From Mactromeris polynyma (Eukaryota > Mollusca > Bivalvia > Venerida > Mactridae), in contig JASFXZ010000007.1 in the NCBI GenBank assembly GCA_032209605.1, positions 22,442,264-22,506,263 of the forward strand: a stretch of 64,000 bases of DNA, read 5' to 3'. This document shows positions 21,061-35,300 of this stretch, one piece after another; position 1 is the stretch's first letter, and every line of letters starts with the position of its first letter. The notes beneath the pieces were generated by a model that ran no database searches, was not told the origin of the DNA, and saw only the letters and a program-made list of their open reading frames with translations. The position numbers and the translations under genes were made by a program.

Positions 21061-23062
21061 GTGTTCAGGAGAAAGTCTAAATTACGACTTGTCATAGATG
21101 TTTTAATTGGTGTATTTGTATAAACGGATGTATTTATATTGTTCTTCCTCGACTGTTAACGAAACAGTGTTACCTGTAATATATTTTCTATGCAGTCACG
21201 TGGTACTTTGTGTATACATGTATATACATATATTAAATGTTTTATATAGGTGATGTACTTTACAAGACCAAATAAAATATCGGTATCTGTATACTTCAGC
21301 AAACACAAACATAATAAAACACAATACAAACTGTACATTTAAAATATATAATAAAATCATTTTCATTCATTATTTTAATTTTTCTCCATAAATTTGCAAA
21401 ATAAATAAATTTGGCAAGATAATGTGTAGAAGCTTTTGAAATGTTGCACATAAGATTCGTGATGTATGTATGTTTGACAAAATACAATAAAAACATTTTA
21501 AATATAATAATGTAAGAATAAAATTTCACATAAATGGAAACAACGCAAGTTTTAAAATGACTAGTTACAGAGTTATCTTGGGTTTGTACCATAGCAACAT
21601 GTTTGCTAGATTTCACTATGAACAGAACATGATGGAATAATGACCTCTACATCATAATTATGTCCGATAGTTAACTTTTTTTGTTATCGAAGATGGATAA
21701 CGACACAATCTACTACCGTTTTAAACTGAAAAACTAACCTAAATTACTGACCTTGCTATATTAGCGTTGACCGTCCAGTTTTTGTGAAATAATTTCATCA
21801 AAACAAATGAAAATTATTGTTTGTACAAGACTTGAATTATCACTAAGATTTCATGGAGAAATCTTCAAAATGCCAGGGACATTTTTATTTATACACTAGA
21901 GATAATTTTCATCTGAAGACGGTTCCGATATACAAGTATACAGGAATACACTGACAGGTCAAGCAGTTTTTTATGTTACCCGAATCCATTAGTATATGGA
22001 AGCCTTAACACTCCAATCCTGATATCGACCCATCAGTAGAATATTTGCACTGACAAGGTCAATGTTTAACTGAAGGTCGCTATAAAATATAAGACTGAGG
22101 CACATCATCTTCTCTTCATGGGTAAACATTCAGTTTAGATATACAAATTTAACTGCCCAGAAATGTTCAGAAACTGTACCGGAACAATTGGCAATCTCAA
22201 ACGATTCTGTCATAGTATATTGATAAATTTCAATTCTCATTGACTATATCACATTTTGTGTTGCAACACCATGTCTTGAATGTTCTAGATGCTTTTCACT
22301 TAAAATGTTTCTAAACAAATCCTATCAAGAAGAGTAGAAACATAACCAAGCTTAAGTAGAAGATCAGATAAAACAATGAAAAATAATCAAGCTTCAGTAG
22401 AAGATCAGATAAAACAATCTACGAGTAACACAGAAACCAAACACAGAAATATGATTCAGTTAGGCGACAAAACAGAAAAAGAAATGGACAAGCTAGAAAC
22501 AAGATGTTCAACTACGCCTAATGCTACAAAGAATTCAATACATTCTGTACAGTTACCAATGTCGTTTCTCCAAGTCAAATTGTGTAAAATCGTATTATAT
22601 AGAAGTAAATGGACTAACGGAAGAAAAGAAAGAGTCGTCACAGTTAGTAAGACATATTGCATCAAATGACTTTATATTTCTGTTTGATATGTTTGAAGGA
22701 CAAAGAGATGCAGTGGCGGTGTTTGCACTTTATATCAAAGAAAATTAACAAAATGGTTTTAAAATTGTAAGAACACGTACAGTGTGATACTATTATTTGC
22801 TTAATGTTAGAGAAATATTTCTTTGATTTTCAAAATGATGTATATAGTTGTGGTGTCTACGCATGGTGTGAAAATTCACCAACATATAATCTAGTGAATG
22901 AAGACTTATCTGACTTTTCATAATACATGTACTTGTATTGATGACGATAATTATATCCCAGATAATAAACATAGCAGGGGCTCAATGGATGATACTTGTT
23001 ACACTTTTGGAGTTAAACTAATTGATCAATGCAAATCCCAGTGTTTTCGATTACTAAGCCAT

Positions 23063-23480
23063 TTTATGCGTGTGTGTTGGAAATCAATGACCATATAGCG
23101 ATTAAGTGTGAGGTTAGCTACTCCAGTATGTTTACTGACAGTTCCAAGGCCGTAAACTCTGTACGGTAATTATTTCTATTTATGTTCTATATGAATGTTA
23201 AATTTCCCTTTCCCCATGTTCAATTCTTTCACTTGATATAGTGTTCCTGTTATTTTACCCCCCCCCCTTTCTGCATATTGTTGCTAGTTCCGTGATGTAT
23301 TCAATCCATTAAATCACCCCTGTTTGTCCTCCTTGTGCCGCTGTTGTCCATTGCATATATACCTTTGCTCCTCCTCAATGCCTTGTTTTGTTGACTGTTG
23401 TTTTCCCAAAGGGTCTGTGTGGGTAGGCACTGTCTTGTGTATGTAGCGTTCCCTGTAGCAACTTATTCAATGGTAGATCA
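23063..23480 (+). repeat. Dispersed repeat, copy in duplication block 2
   Basis: Duplicate of 19118-19535 by the tandem duplication. Confidence 0.6.
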
Positions 23481-23703
23481 GTCTGTGACAGTTGCGGAAT
23501 GTATACATGTGTAACCAATGAAGGGGCCTCAGTCACAGATTTTTTTTAGCAAGAGAAAGATTTTTCCATCGAACCACTCAATGAGTATAGTGATCATGCT
23601 GTAGTTTTTGCACTGAATTGTAACAATGTTATTGTAGAGCAAAGGGCTACTTTACACTGGTTTTGTACAATTGGGACGAAAAGCATAAATCAGCTTCAAG
23701 ATC

Positions 23704-24740
23704 TGGTCTTCTCTCCAATCTACCGTAATTAAAAAGCTTCACCGAAAATACTAATATAGAGTGAAGGACTTCAGTAAATGATGTATTGATGTTTTACCGA
23801 TCCATTGTTTTCAAAACATATGGCCAACTTGTAAATAAAACTTTCGGATTTAGAAATCGATTGTTAAAAATGCCGAGTGGTTTGAATTGGAATGTGTCCG
23901 AGCAAACCATTATTATAGTGAAAGTTTGAAAGTGTTTAACCTATCAACATCTGTATTTAATAGAGAGCAATTCTGTAAATACAAAAAGGTGTATAACGAT
24001 TATGTCGCAAATAGAAACGTCACTCAGAATATCGTAAATCCGTTGAAATTGAAAAATTAAAACATGAAAAGCACAAACTACTTGGAAGTATTTTAAACGT
24101 AAAAACGCGTCTTCAAATAATACTTATTACTAAGAAGGTTTCAAGAAGTATTTTTCTGAATGTAGCACAGATGTGTTGCCGTGTGATAATCAAGATGCTG
24201 AGGGAGTGTGCTCTTCAATTTTGAATGATTTTAATAGTTTTTTATTGTTCTTATCCTGAATTGAACGAGCGTATTACGGTAAAAGAAATAAGGAAAGCCG
24301 TTAAGTGTCTTAAAAAGCAAAAGTCGGCTGGAAGTGACTTTATTTTAAATGGGTATTTAATTGAAAGCGTCGACATATTATCGTCGCACATGTGTGATGT
24401 ATTTAATGCAATATTGGACTCTGGTGTTTCCCCGAGAAGGGGATTAGGGGATTATAATACATTTCCATAAAAAGGAGATATAAATAATGTAAATAATTAT
24501 AAGGGTACCAAATTTGTTAGTTGTTCAGCAAAACTTTTAACAACCATATTGAATAATATATGGTAGAGTTTTGTGAAACGAATACTATAATATCTGATGC
24601 ACAGTAGGGTCAGTCTTCGATAGATGCTCTGTTTATTCTAATGTATATTAAAAAACGTATGTCTGATTATATTGTTCATTCGGTGATTTATGTAAATGTT
24701 TCGATAATATATATGGCCTATGGCTAAAATAATATAGAAA
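23704..24740 (+). pseudogene. Decayed LINE ORF2 remnant in duplication copy 2
   Basis: Duplicate of the remnant at 20025-21060. A one-base difference near 24428 changes the local frame, so the fragment reads on slightly further (81 aa at 24225 against 73 aa in copy 1). Confidence 0.65.
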
Positions 24741-26241
24741 TGGTGTTCAGGAGAAAGTCTAAATTACGACTTGTCATAGATGTTTTAATTGGTGTATTTG
24801 TATAAACGGATGTATTTATATTGTTCTTCCTCGACTGTTAACGAAACAGTGTTACCTGTAATATATTTTCTATGCAGTCACGTGGTACTTTGTGTATACA
24901 TGTATATACATATATTAAATGTTTTATATAGGTGATGTACTTTACAAGACCAAATAAAATATCGGTATCTGTATACTTCAGCAAACACAAACATAATAAA
25001 ACACAATACAAACTGTACATTTAAAATATATAATAAAATCATTTTCATTCATTATTTTAATTTTTCTCCATAAATTTGCAAAATAAATAAATTTGGCAAG
25101 ATAATGTGTAGAAGCTTTTGAAATGTTGCACATAAGATTCGTGATGTATGTATGTTTGACAAAATACAATAAAAACATTTTAAATATAATAATGTAAGAA
25201 TAAAATTTCACATAAATGGAAACAACGCAAGTTTTAAAATGACTAGTTACAGAGTTATCTTGGGTTTGTACCATAGCAACATGTTTGCTAGATTTCACTA
25301 TGAACAGAACATGATGGAATAATGACCTCTACATCATAATTATGTCCGATAGTTAACTTTTTTTGTTATCGAAGATGGATAACGACACAATCTACTACCG
25401 TTTTAAACTGAAAAACTAACCTAAATTACTGACCTTGCTATATTAGCGTTGACCGTCCAGTTTTTGTGAAATAATTTCATCAAAACAAATGAAAATTATT
25501 GTTTGTACAAGACTTGAATTATCACTAAGATTTCATGGAGAAATCTTCAAAATGCCAGGGACATTTTTATTTATACACTAGAGATAATTTTCATCTGAAG
25601 ACGGTTCCGATATACAAGTATACAGGAATACACTGACAGGTCAAGCAGTTTTTTATGTTACCCGAATCCATTAGTATATGGAAGCCTTAACACTCCAATC
25701 CTGATATCGACCCATCAGTAGAATATTTGCACTGACAAGGTCAATGTTTAACTGAAGGTCGCTATAAAATATAAGACTGAGGCACATCATCTTCTCTTCA
25801 TGGGTAAACATTCAGTTTAGATATACAAATTTAACTGCCCAGAAATGTTCAGAAACTGTACCGGAACAATTGGCAATCTCAAACGATTCTGTCATAGTAT
25901 ATTGATAAATTTCAATTCTCATTGACTATATCACATTTTGTGTTGCAACACCATGTCTTGAATGTTCTAGATGCTTTTCACTTAAAATGTTAACTATTAT
26001 TTACAATGATTGAAAAGAGTAGAAATCTATTTAAGGTATTTGCTTGAACCCAAATACAGCTTTGTCATAAATCTGCAAATACTATCGTTAAAAATTTGAA
26101 CAATTATAATATAAGAGTCTCTTTAGGAGTGACAAGCATCTTTGCTCGAACTAGGGATCTATTGTGGTTAACTCCTCAAAAAGCATGATGCGTTTTCATG
26201 GATGAAAATCAGTATCTGTACATTTTAAATTGATGAATGTT

Positions 26242-26354
26242 TTACAAAGTATATCGAAATTTAAGATCTGTGTCGACTAAATGCTTTGAAATCCATGCAT
26301 CCATTCTCTCATTCTCGGAAACAGTAAACCAATTCTTCCAGTCACCAACTATTC
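26242..26354 (-). CDS. SULT exon 6 (C-terminus, stop)
   Basis: Acceptor CTGTTTTAG before 26354. It encodes GIVGDWKNWFTVSENERMDA and ends LKFRYTL with TAA at 26244-26242. Confidence 0.92.
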
Positions 26355-29300
26355 CTAAAACAGGACAAATATTCACATTTATATTGATGCAAGAAACAAT
26401 ATCATTCGATTGTTTGGCAATCATCAAGTGTGCAGTAATATTCGAGTAAAGAAAGAATTCAGAGAAATAGTGCTAACACAAAGCTTAAAAGTTGAAAATC
26501 ACACTATATGTTATTGTCAGGAATAATGTTATACGATTCATTCCCGAGAGTCGTGTGTAACGTTGTCTGTGTGCATCTAAGATACATTTTTTTGTAATAA
26601 AACTATTAAAAACCTTTCGAAAAATAAATTTACACTGTGTCTTATAATGTGTTGCTACGAGTATAATGCTATTTAAAACATCATTTTTTACCCGAAAAAT
26701 GTTAATGTGTTGGCATAACAGAGGATTCTGCATTAATTTCAGTTTCAAGAGCGATTTGTAAGTGAGATATTTTCATGCTCCACAAACTGTAATCATTCTC
26801 CCACACCGTGGATGAAAATACAAATTTATTTTGTGGACAATATATACGTTTTCTATGCAGGTATGCAGTCTTAGAGACATTTAGAACTGTACATCAAATG
26901 AATTAGCAATCCAAAGTTTATACCTTTTCTAAACATCAATGGTTTATCTCCTACTTGAAAGTTTTTCACCCTACTATCTTCTTTACAATCAAGAAATCCC
27001 TGTCTGTGCTGTTTAATATCACATTTTGTTGATATTGCATGTAAAGTACTCTCTGATGCATCAACTTCAAGAAATTCCGCGATTCTTCCAACCCACTTCT
27101 TCAAGTCCTATGAAAGAAAATTGGCGAGATTAAGTTTTCAAAATAAGTCAAGTAGGTACCAGTATAAGTTTTATTATGGTAATAACATGCGACAAAAATC
27201 TGCACTTCTAGCAGTTCTGAAATCATACATTTATAAACAATAAATATGACAATATAGATAAGTTTATTTCATTTAAGTCCAGTAAGCCATATGTCCTATG
27301 AGGACAAACAAATATGTACATACATGTATATACAAACATACATCTATGAGACGGAGAAGGAACACATTAACACGTATTCAAACATACAAGGTTACAGCTG
27401 AAGAACAAACTAAAAGTGACTATACTTTATTCCAAAGTGTTATGTCAACCTTAATCAACTTTATATAAGTTAAATTTACACAAAAATGACGTTAGGTCGC
27501 TTTGGTGTAGTGGTAACCATAACGGACCGACAATCCATAGACCCGGGTTCGATTCCCGATTTTCTGTGTTCCATAAAACATTTACTTAATTAATATGTAA
27601 TAAAACATACACGCCGCGGTAGAGAGCAAACATGTGTATGAAATAATGATACATATAAATATGCGTATATATACTAGTATGTTATCAGTCATTACCACAT
27701 TATCGTAACAAATGTATAAGTATCAATAGTGTTATACGGTACATAAATTTATGTCATGTAATATGTGTATTTATTGTTAACTTCTTATCTAAATATAACA
27801 TTGCGATGTGCAATATCTATACATACATTTGTGAAGTCGATGAAAAACATTTAAAACAAATTGTACTATATGTTTTGTTTGATAATCAAATGACAGTTTT
27901 AATAAGTATTAAATAGTTGTTCGTATTTCCAGCGCTTTGGAAATGAATACACTTAGTTTCTTCATGACGGTTTACATTGTAAACAATGGTCCCGATATTT
28001 GTCAATACCTGCACATAAGATAAAAACCAACGTATTTGACCCAATGGTTTTCAAGTATGTGGGAACATCATAATATGCATGGCGAGGTGGAGTTTTATGC
28101 TGTCTTGTTTAACAGTACATTGTATTTCAGTTATGGACAGCTGTCAAGTGACTTAAGCCACAGTCACAACGGGCTTGCAACCAGGTTACGACCTGGCTGC
28201 GATCGAAAAATATTGGAATCGCGGGCAAATAGTAGAAATAGGGCACGACTGGCCGCAGAGGTCATGGGTGATGGCCAGAGCAAAATCAGTCACAGCAAGG
28301 TCGGTAGTCTTGTTCAAAACTTCTGACCTGCGATTCCAAATCGTAAGAGGTCACAGACAGGTCTTACATGAAGTACCACCAGTCGCGCATGGACGCACCA
28401 CCAGTCGTGATTGTTGGTAAAGTAGTCGCACGATTGATCGGGCTACCGGTCCTGCCACCCGACGATTGTTGGTGCCACCTATCGATTGCTCTTAAGATTG
28501 ATGGTAGGTCATAGTACGATCAGGTGTGCACGTGGGCATGCGAACACCAACGATTGGAGAAAATCAATAGCAAGATCAATCGTAGGTACTCCTGCGACCT
28601 CTGGTTGCAATCGATCGTGCTAAATTGCCACCAATCGCACGATCCAGAAATCCTGGGTAATAACCAACCGGTACTGGACTGTTATTCAACAAGCCCATGA
28701 CAACTTCACAACATAATTAAGACATGGAGGACCAATACTTTGGATACATTATCTTCAGTTAATTGTCACGAAGAGTGCATCACTTGCGGTGAGATTGGCA
28801 GTCAATTGCTTAAAGGACTGAATTGAATCCAATAATATCCAATAGAAACTAGCTCATTATAAAACATCGAGCAGCCAGAAGGGAACTGAGCTGAACATAA
28901 AAATGGAATAATCCGGTGTAAAGAGTTTAAAGTTATACTATGCTCATTTTTTGTTCATTTGTTTAATTAACCAAACATGAAAAATATATTTCTTATGGTT
29001 AAAACATCACTAACCATGCATTTATAAAGAATGAACTCATAATATATTAATCCATATTTGTTGAAAAAATATTTATTTTTTCAACCGGTTTTAACTTTTA
29101 CATTGCAATGGCTCTTATTAAAGATGTTTTAGCCAATGTAACAACACTACTGGATAAAGCCAATTCAAACATTTTATGTTCAGATGAGCCAGATACATCT
29201 TTAAGCTACCACCCTATTCAAGTTACCCCCCCACATTTCATGTTACCACCCCCATATTTCATATTACCCCCCCCATATTTCATATTATCCCCAGGGTAAC

Positions 29301-32300
29301 GTGAACCTGATTTCATATCACAGCCGGGCAGTGTAGATTATTTCACGTTCATAGGATTATTTTTAATTATTTGCAATCATAGTATTGAATAAAAATATAA
29401 AGCATACAAAGTAGAAAGCTATCAAAATCTACCAAAAATTAATAAAATGTTAATTACACTACTGTTGTTGTTCCTGCTGCTGAAGTTGTTTTCTTGTGTT
29501 TTTTATGCTAAACATTATCATTATATCATTTGCTACAATTGTTCTTTAGAATTTAAACATAGCAAATGTATATATAAGAACATAAATAAGGGAATGAGGT
29601 AGGTAGTCTGAAATTGTAGGGGGCAGCTTGAAGTGACCTTCAAGATACCCATGGGGGGTCATTTGAAATCGATAATACGTGGGGGGTAACTTTAAACAGG
29701 GCCAGTTTAAAAGCGCGACACCAGTACGGAGCGGATACTCGGGACATAACGGAATGTTATTTCAAATGATTGTACATAATATCTACAATTCAAATTTAGC
29801 TGAACACTGTGTAGAACAAATTGGTAGTCGTGTTTGACTGGTGGTCGTTTATGTGGATTAATTTGACGCTTAAGACGCAAGGGAGGAATTCAGTCCAGTC
29901 ATAAAAGACAGGAGGTTGCTTGTAAAAGGTGGTCGGGAGGACAGCTTATACTGTATATAACCACGATCATCTCTATTTAAAACTCATAATGCCAAATGTT
30001 TATCCACTAGGCGATTCCCCCTGTGTACAACCCATAAGTGAGAAATCAGTATGCAGTTAGCATATAATAATGAGGAGATGGCTTAATTGAACAACTGCTT
30101 GCGCAGCATGTCATTGTTTCTTGTCAGAAAAATTGTACAGTAAAAATGTTTACGAACATGCACATAGATCTATAATCAATGATAAACATAGCAAACCTCT
30201 TTTAGATCCTCATAATAAAGCAGAAGGATTGGATAGGTAGGATTGTCTTTGGCAAATTTCTCCCATTCGAGCTCATACTTAAACCATGCCTGCTTCAAGT
30301 CTGTTAAAATAAAAATAAAACCAAGACACAAACACATAGATGTTCAAAGCTACTTACACGAAAATGTAATCATCATTAATGAAATCATTGATTGAACTAA
30401 TACATTGTGTTGTATTTAACATTTGCTGAGAAATTTGGAAACAATTTCAATATTACTCAAAACTCTCATGAATCGTTACTTGATTTGGTTTAATGTTTTT
30501 ACCCTGCTAGCATTCCTCTGTTATAATAATGCCTATTATAATCTAACATACGACCTTTTTAGACATCACATGTTATTGGTTTAAAGAGTAGTTTTTGCAT
30601 CCAAACAGGTGGTAAGTGGTACTTTCAAGCATATAAAGCATGTGTATAAGTAAAAACGAAATTAAAGCAGACATGAAAGTACAGGAGCGTCACGCGTTCT
30701 TGAACATTGGGTCGGCGATGGGGAGGGTATGGAAGGGGTGTCGCCTCGCAATTTTGACATTTTTGTAAATAGTGATAAAAATGGAGCTATTTCTAGGTCT
30801 CTTGGCCTTTGTGATCTATTTCTATTTAACTATTTATTTATTGTGTTATTTTGGCCACCAGCCCATTCACATAATATCAATACAATACATATATATACAA
30901 TGTGAAGCAAGATCAGGATCAGTGCACACAATGTCATCACTTGACAATACAACAACATAAATGTTAGGAAAAAACTGACATGAGTGAGTTCCTGGTTTTA
31001 AATGCATAGTATACATACATAGCTAATCCTCTCATAGTGTCAACATTTGTACAAGACATCAAATGATTAAATTTATGTAATGTTGGATATGCGACATAGT
31101 AATCTGACAAATACTGATCTTTATTCTGTCGAATGAAATTCTTGAATTATGACATTGTGAGTTTTGTAAAATTAGGGGAAAATAATGTAAAGAAATTACA
31201 AACAGGTAAACAGGATGCAGTTCATAAATATACTAGTAATCTGCAATAGCATATATATATATATATAATACATCTACACTGAATCAATACGGTGTTATTT
31301 GATGACCAGACTTAGTAGAAAACATTCCTACTTCAAAAGGACAGACTATTCATTGAATATTTTATCATATTCATATCCACACACTTTTATCTTGTAGTAT
31401 ATGCGATTTTGAAAACAACTATTATGAACACTTTATTAATCAATTTGCGCAATATTCAAGTCAGACTTATAAATTGTTTTAACAGTGATACGAACATTAA
31501 TATATATATATGTATGTATGTACACATACATGATAAACTATTTTTGTATTAAATCGATGAAAAGCAACAACATAGTATGACAACTTACAGAATCCATTTT
31601 CTCCAAGCATCATGGGAAGAAAGGACGAAAACGAATTCACTTTCTCGTATGACGGAATTGTATTGCAGTGGTTAAAGTAGGACACAAACACATCTTTGGG
31701 ATTTCGCATAATGCGAATAATCTTGCATCGTTTTTCTATCGCTTGTTGGGGAAAATAACGCAATGGAAAATGTAAATTTAACGCCCTGAAATATATGACA
31801 AGACAGTATGAATGAATACACCCTGTTGTCCACTGTAGGTGGTCTCATTTATATGGTTAATGCATGTTTTACTAACATTGATTTCAGGTAATTATTAGTG
31901 ATGGATAATCGGATAAATTTCATAATAGATTATCGGATCAGTTTGAAAATTCATAATCGATAATCGAATCGGAAATAATCGAAATATTTAGCTTTTTAAT
32001 ATTAGTATAACGCTGACAGTTTAATTCATTCAGTATATACAAATTTATTTATCTCTTTTTTAACTCCATTTAACATCAATGGGGTTTTACATTACTTTTA
32101 TATCATAAGGACATTCCAACATTCAATAAATACTAAGTTGACTACTATTGACAAGATGTTTGTACATGTATTGACTAGATTTAAGATTTGAATGTATATC
32201 CGGGTTTATTTCTTTAGACTTTGATTATTTATAATATTATCTTATTTAAATAACACTTCAGTCACAATTTTCGATTATAGTCGATTATTGTAGTTCATAA

Positions 32301-35300
32301 TCGAATGTCGCCTTAAATAACACTTCAGTCACAATTTTCGATTATAGTCGATTATTGTAGTTCATAATCGAATGTCGCCTTAAATTACACTTCAGTCACA
32401 ATTTTCGATTATAGTCGATTATTGTAGTTCATAATCGAATGTCGCCTTAAATAACACTTCAGTCACAATTTTCGATTATAGTCGATTATTGTAGTTCATA
32501 ATCGAATGTCGCCGACGTTGGATATCTAGCGACGATTTTTCGATTATTTTCGATAATCGCGCCATCACTAGTAATTATCCACAGCCAATTGATAACAATT
32601 GGTGCATAAAAAGATTTACGGTGTTACATTTCTTGGATATTGTTTCATTTGAACAAAACACATGATTTGCCATCAGGAATTAATAGGTATATCCTATGCA
32701 TTGAACATTATGTACTTATATTTCTGTCATTTAATATTTTATTTTATAAATATTATTTTCAATCAAAAATCGTAGGAAGCAATATTTTTGAATCCGTTTT
32801 TTCAGGTGCTTAATCGCTGTTAAGTGATAATATCTCACTTTTTTATCGGTATGCACAGCTTGGTGTCCTATTTCCTGGAAAATAAGAAGAGCCTTACAAG
32901 TGTGTCGCTATACAAAATGTTGAGTCGAACTCCAATTCTTACAGGATATAAGACAATGCCTGATTCTGATTTACCTTGGGGATGGAAGCTCAGCTATAGT
33001 TTTTGGTGTCTGGAAGTCCAACATGGAATCCTCTTTATGTTTTTTCGAATATTCTGTAGTGCCATTTATCAGCATAGTAACAATCTCCCATGTCCAATGC
33101 ATACCTAAATGGAAAACCAGACATACTATCAGTTATTTACAATGATCTGTTATTCCTGTATACCTTGATCTGTTATTATCATAGGCATCATTCAGTTTTA
33201 TATACATTCATATATATGGCTTTCAATTTCACAGGTGAAAATCAAGTACTCATGTATACATACTGGTTTGCGATTTCTCAATTGTATGTTTTCATTTTTG
33301 CAACATTAACTTATTTGTATAAGTGACAATCTATTATCCCTATAATGATGATCACTTATTCGACTACACTTATTTGTATATACGAAAATTTGTTATTTGT
33401 ATATTACAACGATCTCTAATTTGTCTGTATGACGATCACTTATTTGTCCATATGTTGATTTGTTGTTTGTATATAGGATGATCACTTATTTGTCTATAAA
33501 TGATCTCTTATACGTCTGACAATTATCACTTATTCGTATATACTATGATCACTTATACGTCTGACAATTATCACTTATTCGTATATACTATGATCACTTA
33601 TTGGTCTACAGGATGATCACTTATTCGTATCTACAATGATCACTTATTCGTATATACTATGATCACTTATTCGTATATACTATGATCACTTATTGGTCTA
33701 CAGGATGATCACTTATTTGTATATACTATGATCACTTATTCGTATATACTATGATCACTTATTGGTCTACAGGATGATCACTTATTCGTATATACTATGA
33801 TCACTTATTCATATATACTATGATCACTTATTGGTCTACAGGATGATCACTTATTCGTATATACTATGATCACTTATTGGTCTGCAGGATGATCACTTAT
33901 TCGTATATACTATGATCACTTATTGGTCTACAGGATGATCACTTATTCGTATATACTATGATCACTTATTGGTCTACAGGATGATCACTTATTCGTCTAT
34001 ACAATGATCACTTATTCGTATATACTATGATCACTTATTCGTATATACTATGATCACTTATTTGTATATACTATGATCACTTATTGGTCTACAGGATGAT
34101 CACTTATTCGTATATACTATGATCACTTATTCGTATATACTATGATCACTTATTCGTATATACTATGATCACTTGTTCGTATATACTATGATCACTTATT
34201 GGTCTACAGGATGATCACTTATTCGTATATACTATGATCACTTATTCGTATATACTATGATCACTTATTCGTATATACTATGATCACTTATTGGTCTACA
34301 GGATGATCACTTATTCGTATATACTATGATCACTTATTCGTATATACTATGATCACTTATTGGTCTACAGGATGATCACTTATTCGTATCTACAATGATC
34401 ATTTATTTGTCTATACAATGATCACTTATTCATCTGTACAATCTCTTGTTTGTCTATATGATAATCACTTATTCGTATATAAACAGTGATCATTAATACA
34501 TCTAAACGATAATCACTTATTCATGTATACAATGATTTCTTATTCGTATATAAGATGATCTATTATTCATGTTTACAATGATCACTTATTTGTCTATACA
34601 ATGATTTGTTATTCGTATATACAATGATCACTTATTCCTATATACTATGATCACTTATTTGGCTATACATAGATCACTTATTCCTATATACTATGCTCAC
34701 TTATTTGGCTATACATAGATCACTTATTCCTATATACTATGCTCACTTATTTGGCTATACATAGATCACTTATTCCTATATACAATTATCACTTATTTGG
34801 CTATACATAGACCACTTATTCCTATATACTATGCTCACTTATTTGGCTATACATAGATCACTTATTCGTCTATACAATGATCACTTAAATTCGTCTATGC
34901 AATGATCACTTATTCTTCTATACAATGATCACTTATTCATCTATACAATGATCACTTAAATTCGTCTATGCAATGATCACTTATTCGTCTATGCAATGAT
35001 CACTTATTCGTCTATGCAATGATCACTTATTCGTCTATGCAATGATCACTTATTCGTCTATGCAATGATCACTTATTCGTCTATGCAATGATCACTTATT
35101 CGTCTATGCAATGATCACTTATTCGTCTATGCAATGATCACTTATTCGTCTATGCAATGATCACTTATTCGTCTATGCAATGATCACTTATTCGTCTATG
35201 CAATGATCACTTATTCGTCTATGCAATGATCACTTATTCGTCTATGCAATGATCACTTATTTGTCTATGCAATGATCACTTATTCGTCTATGCAATGATC

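Larger units (their letters stand above)
18366..22309. repeat. Tandem duplication, copy 1 (3944 bp, carries a MITE)
   Basis: Begins CTAAACAAATCCTATCAAGA and is repeated from 22311. Excluding the MITE at 19760-20021 (plus its 3-bp target duplication), I see only three small differences from copy 2: a C-run length change near 19314, a T/C change near 19598, and a one-base length change near 20747. Contents: two small unexplained open frames (18431, 18576), a dispersed repeat (19118-19535) and a LINE remnant (about 20025-21060). Confidence 0.93.
22311..25991. repeat. Tandem duplication, copy 2 (3681 bp, lacks the MITE)
   Basis: Second copy, in direct orientation right after copy 1 (one T between). 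The right border is CTTAAAATGTT, after which the sequence becomes unique 250 bp before the sulfotransferase stop codon. Identity with copy 1 is above 99.9%. Confidence 0.93.

Noticed and set aside
28036..28420. Two overlapping frames (96 and 81 aa) with Arg-rich composition
   Set aside because: They lie over a repeat-like CpG-rich segment and resemble no protein.
32824..33108. 94-aa + strand frame
   Set aside because: Antisense shadow of sulfotransferase exon 2, which is supported by phase and homology.
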